Positions 62,132-64,000 of a DNA stretch of 64,000 nt are shown here, one piece after another. The stretch's first letter is position 1. Each line of letters begins with the position of its first letter. The stretch lies in contig UBJR01000009.1 of NCBI GenBank assembly GCA_900465675.1, forward strand, positions 310,001 to 374,000, read 5' to 3'. Origin of the DNA: Hyphomicrobiales bacterium (GTDB lineage: Bacteria; Pseudomonadota; Alphaproteobacteria; Rhizobiales; Rhizobiaceae). Both the position numbers and the translations under genes were made by a program. The notes beneath the pieces are model-generated. The model searched no databases, had not been told where the DNA came from, and saw only the letters and a program-made list of their open reading frames with translations.

Positions 62132-62244
62132 CGGATCCTCCGGCCCGGCAGATCAGAAGCGCCGGTTACGCCTAGTTAGGAACAAAACCGCCCGGCCGCT
62201 ACGGTTTGCAGAGGCAGGGCGGATAAAAAAGATGGCGGTGTCGC

Positions 62245-62523
62245 TTAAGCCTTGGCGGCGCGCAGCTCGTCGATCTTTGCACAGAGGTTCTTGAGCACGA
62301 AGTATTCTTCGGTCGTTACCTTGCCTTCGTTGACTTCCTGCGTCCACTTCTCGAGCGGGATCTTGATGCCGAATTCCTTGTCGATCGCAAAGACGATATC
62401 GAGGAAGTCGAGGCTGTCGATACCGAGGTCGTCGATCGTATGGCTTTCCGGCGTGATCGTTTCGCGATCGATTTCGCTGGTTTCAGCAATGATGTCGGCA
62501 ACTTTATCGAATGTAGCGGTCAC
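62245..62523 (-). CDS. acpXL: Acyl carrier protein AcpXL for very-long-chain lipid A fatty acid
   Basis: 92-residue acyl carrier protein. Ser37 in the motif [20 protein letters not shown] accepts 4'-phosphopantetheine. Acidic throughout, as for carriers, with a C-terminal extension [24 protein letters not shown] that helps distinguish it from the 78-residue housekeeping AcpP. First gene of the cluster. The very-long-chain acid supports outer-membrane stability and symbiosis in rhizobia (known of the family). Confidence 0.92.
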   Translation of the reverse strand: MTATFDKVADIIAETSEIDRETITPESHTIDDLGIDSLDFLDIVFAIDKEFGIKIPLEKWTQEVNEGKVTTEEYFVLKNLCAKIDELRAAKA

Positions 62524-62649
62524 GCGCTTACCTCTTTGAATAACGGATTTATCCCCCTCATAGGCAAATCCATTTCAAAAGCCAATGCTTTCGAGCGCGC
62601 TGCCCTCAAAATTGGGTGGGAACTGTTGCCGAAACAGCAATGCGCAAAA

Positions 62650-62674
62650 GGCCCGGAAATATGATCTCCGGGCC
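62650..62674 (-). terminator. Terminator of the L,D-transpeptidase gene
   Basis: GGCCCGGA (62650-62657) and TCCGGGCC (62667-62674) form an 8-bp stem with a 9-base loop; on the minus strand it is followed by TTTTGCG. It is 22 bp after the stop codon of the transpeptidase gene. Confidence 0.7.
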
Positions 62675-62696
62675 GTATATGCGATTGGAAAGCCGG

Positions 62697-63125
62697 TCAG
62701 CGGGTGATGACGACCCGGGTATTGGCAAGCCCCACCTGCTTTGCCATCGAGAAGAATTGCGCGGCATTGTTGGGATGAAGACGCACGCAGCCATGCGATG
62801 CAGGCATTCCGAGCCGCTTGAGGTCATATGTGGCGTGAACCGCATATCCGCCGTTGAAGAACACGGCGTAGGGCATCGGCGCATTGTCATATTTGCGCGA
62901 GCGGTGATTGAGCGACAGCCACTTGGCGCTCCACGAGCCCGTCGGCGTCACATAGCCGCGCCGTGCAGTCGATACCTTCCAGCGGTATTTGACGAAACCG
63001 TTCTCCGTCACCGTCATCGTCTGCGCGTCGAGACTGACCCGGGCGACGAGATTGGCCGCGCTGGCGGCAACCGGAGAAAACTGCAGCAACAGACAAGCGG
63101 CAGCCGCCGCCAGAAACGTCTTCAT
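62697..63125 (-). CDS. YkuD-family L,D-transpeptidase
   Basis: 142 residues. Signal peptide MKTFLAAAAACLLLQFSPVAASA, then a single YkuD domain with LDAQTMTVTENGFVKYRWKVSTARRGYVTPTGSW, H97 in YAVHATYDL and the catalytic motif ASHGCVRLHPNNA (H111, C113). Acts in the periplasm, cross-linking peptidoglycan 3-3 or anchoring proteins to it. Compact size without LysM or PG-binding domain. Its terminator precedes the acpXL promoter region. Confidence 0.9.
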   Translation of the reverse strand: MKTFLAAAAACLLLQFSPVAASAANLVARVSLDAQTMTVTENGFVKYRWKVSTARRGYVTPTGSWSAKWLSLNHRSRKYDNAPMPYAVFFNGGYAVHATYDLKRLGMPASHGCVRLHPNNAAQFFSMAKQVGLANTRVVITR

Positions 63126-63271
63126 GACTATCCCTCTTCACCGGAACGTTTGTCCGGCATCACGAAGAGCAGTCTACGAATAGACTGATTATTTTGCTTT
63201 AAAGCGCTTGGTAATCAGAAAGATAACGGAAGGCGGAAAGATCTTTACTTTGTCTATTGCCAGCAATGCTG

Positions 63272-64000
63272 TCAAAGCAGGAAAAGGAACGCCACGAAGA
63301 CGGAAATCGAGAGAATCATGCAGGCGCCGTTGAAGACGAGAACGCCGTCTTCGACATCCTTGACTGTCGCTGTGTCGCGTCCGGCGCCGTTGATCATCGG
63401 TTCGCTGACGACGATACCGGAATAAACGCGCGGACCGGCCAGCTGAACGTCGAGCGCGCCCGCCATTGCTGCCTCCGGACGGCCGGAATTCGGCGAACGG
63501 TGCAACCCGCCGTCACGGATCGCCACCTGAACCGCCTCGCGGCAGGCGCGCGCGCCACGGCGCAGCCAGGCGCCCGCAGCGATGAGCAGGATCGAGAGCC
63601 TTGCCGCCGGCCAGTTGGCGATATCGTCAAGACGGGCCGACGCCCAGCCGAAGTCGATATAGCGATCCGACTTGTGGCCGATCATCGAGTCGGCCGTATT
63701 GAGCATCTTGTAGATGAGGAGGCCCGGGAGACCGAGCACCGCATACCAGAGTGCCGGTGCGACCACGCCATCGGAAAAGTTTTCCGCCAGGCTCTCGATC
63801 GCCGCGCGACAGATGCCGGGCTCGTCGAGAGTTTCGGGATCACGGCCGACGATGCGCGAGACCGCTCTGCGCCCACCGGCAATTCCTTCCGCCCGAAGCG
63901 CGTCCGCGACATCGGAAACGTGATCCGCCAGGCTCTTCTGCGCCATGAAGATGGCAACGCAGACGACTTCGAGGACGATGCCGATCATCCCGAACAGCTC
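63272..64000 (-). CDS. cobD: Adenosylcobinamide-phosphate synthase CobD/CbiB (5' end beyond window)
   Basis: Attaches the aminopropanol-phosphate arm to adenosylcobyric acid in cobalamin synthesis. 242 codons visible of about 320. Membrane protein motifs: GGRRAVSRIVGRDPETLDEPGICRAAIESLAENFSDGVVAPALWYAVLGLPGLLIYKMLNTADSMIGHKSDRYIDFGWASARLDDIANWPAARLS, all typical of CobD/CbiB. The C-terminal part contains HRSPNSGRPEAAMAGALDVQL. The frame is open to the window edge, so no start can be given. A cob cluster probably continues to the right. Confidence 0.93.
   Translation of the reverse strand, partial: ELFGMIGIVLEVVCVAIFMAQKSLADHVSDVADALRAEGIAGGRRAVSRIVGRDPETLDEPGICRAAIESLAENFSDGVVAPALWYAVLGLPGLLIYKMLNTADSMIGHKSDRYIDFGWASARLDDIANWPAARLSILLIAAGAWLRRGARACREAVQVAIRDGGLHRSPNSGRPEAAMAGALDVQLAGPRVYSGIVVSEPMINGAGRDTATVKDVEDGVLVFNGACMILSISVFVAFLFLL

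Overview
The window looks like part of the chromosome of a Rhizobium species, probably of the leguminosarum/etli type. The evidence is a GC-rich, densely coding alphaproteobacterial sequence; the acpXL-lpxXL cluster that makes and attaches the very-long-chain fatty acid of rhizobial lipid A; a Zur-type zinc regulon with alphaproteobacterial operator boxes; an alpha-glucoside-like sugar ABC operon; and several families of short palindromic repeats typical of Rhizobiaceae intergenic DNA. The species call is inference. No rRNA, tRNA, CRISPR array, transposase or phage structural gene was seen.

Layout. 1-3100: a TetA-like efflux pump (cut by the left edge) diverges from its TetR regulator over two tet-operator-like palindromes, followed by a two-gene ABC-2 exporter. 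3100-7100: a possible structured RNA with its own terminator, a small membrane protein, an extensin-like lipoprotein and a Cache-HAMP chemoreceptor. 7400-15500: a very small membrane peptide, a YciA-like thioesterase, a DUF1800/DUF1501 pair, small unknown genes and two MFS transporters. 15650-19020: a membrane GGDEF-EAL protein divergent from a predicted methyltransferase. 19170-22160: uvrB with long extensions at both ends; the C-terminal one contains palindromic repeats read in frame.

22220-24185 is the clearest accessory island: three AT-rich, overlapping genes (a 4-TM protein, a deoxynucleoside/thymidylate-kinase-like P-loop protein and a NUDIX protein) behind their own promoter, inserted between uvrB and a J-domain gene. 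It is the best candidate here for an undescribed system.

24190-29170: J-domain protein, dusA, a cold-shock gene, an FAH-family hydrolase, a gamma-carbonic-anhydrase-like protein and two unknowns. 29270-33960: the zinc regulon. znuC-znuB-zur is divergent from znuA across two matching boxes, and a third box precedes a COG0523 GTPase gene that overlaps a 57-residue CxCxxC peptide gene. 34300-48080: a glycoside operon on the minus strand (binding protein, two permeases, ATPase, GH2 beta-mannosidase-like enzyme, isomerase/epimerase, Gfo/Idh/MocA dehydrogenase, aldo-keto reductase, GH43 beta-xylosidase-like enzyme) with a divergent LacI regulator. Intercistronic hairpins and mobile-type repeats lie inside it. 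48126-52904: a giant autotransporter with duplicated Ig/FN3-like modules. 53200-56990: gnd, three small soluble-protein genes and a PAS protein. 57125-62523: lpxXL, adh, two ketosynthase-like genes, fabZ-like and acpXL, all on the minus strand. One of the ketosynthases lacks the catalytic Cys and one His. The window ends with an L,D-transpeptidase and the 3' part of cobD/cbiB.

Start codons were chosen from Shine-Dalgarno position where the longest frame began at a rare codon or without a ribosome-binding site. All family assignments come from reading motifs by eye, without database searches.
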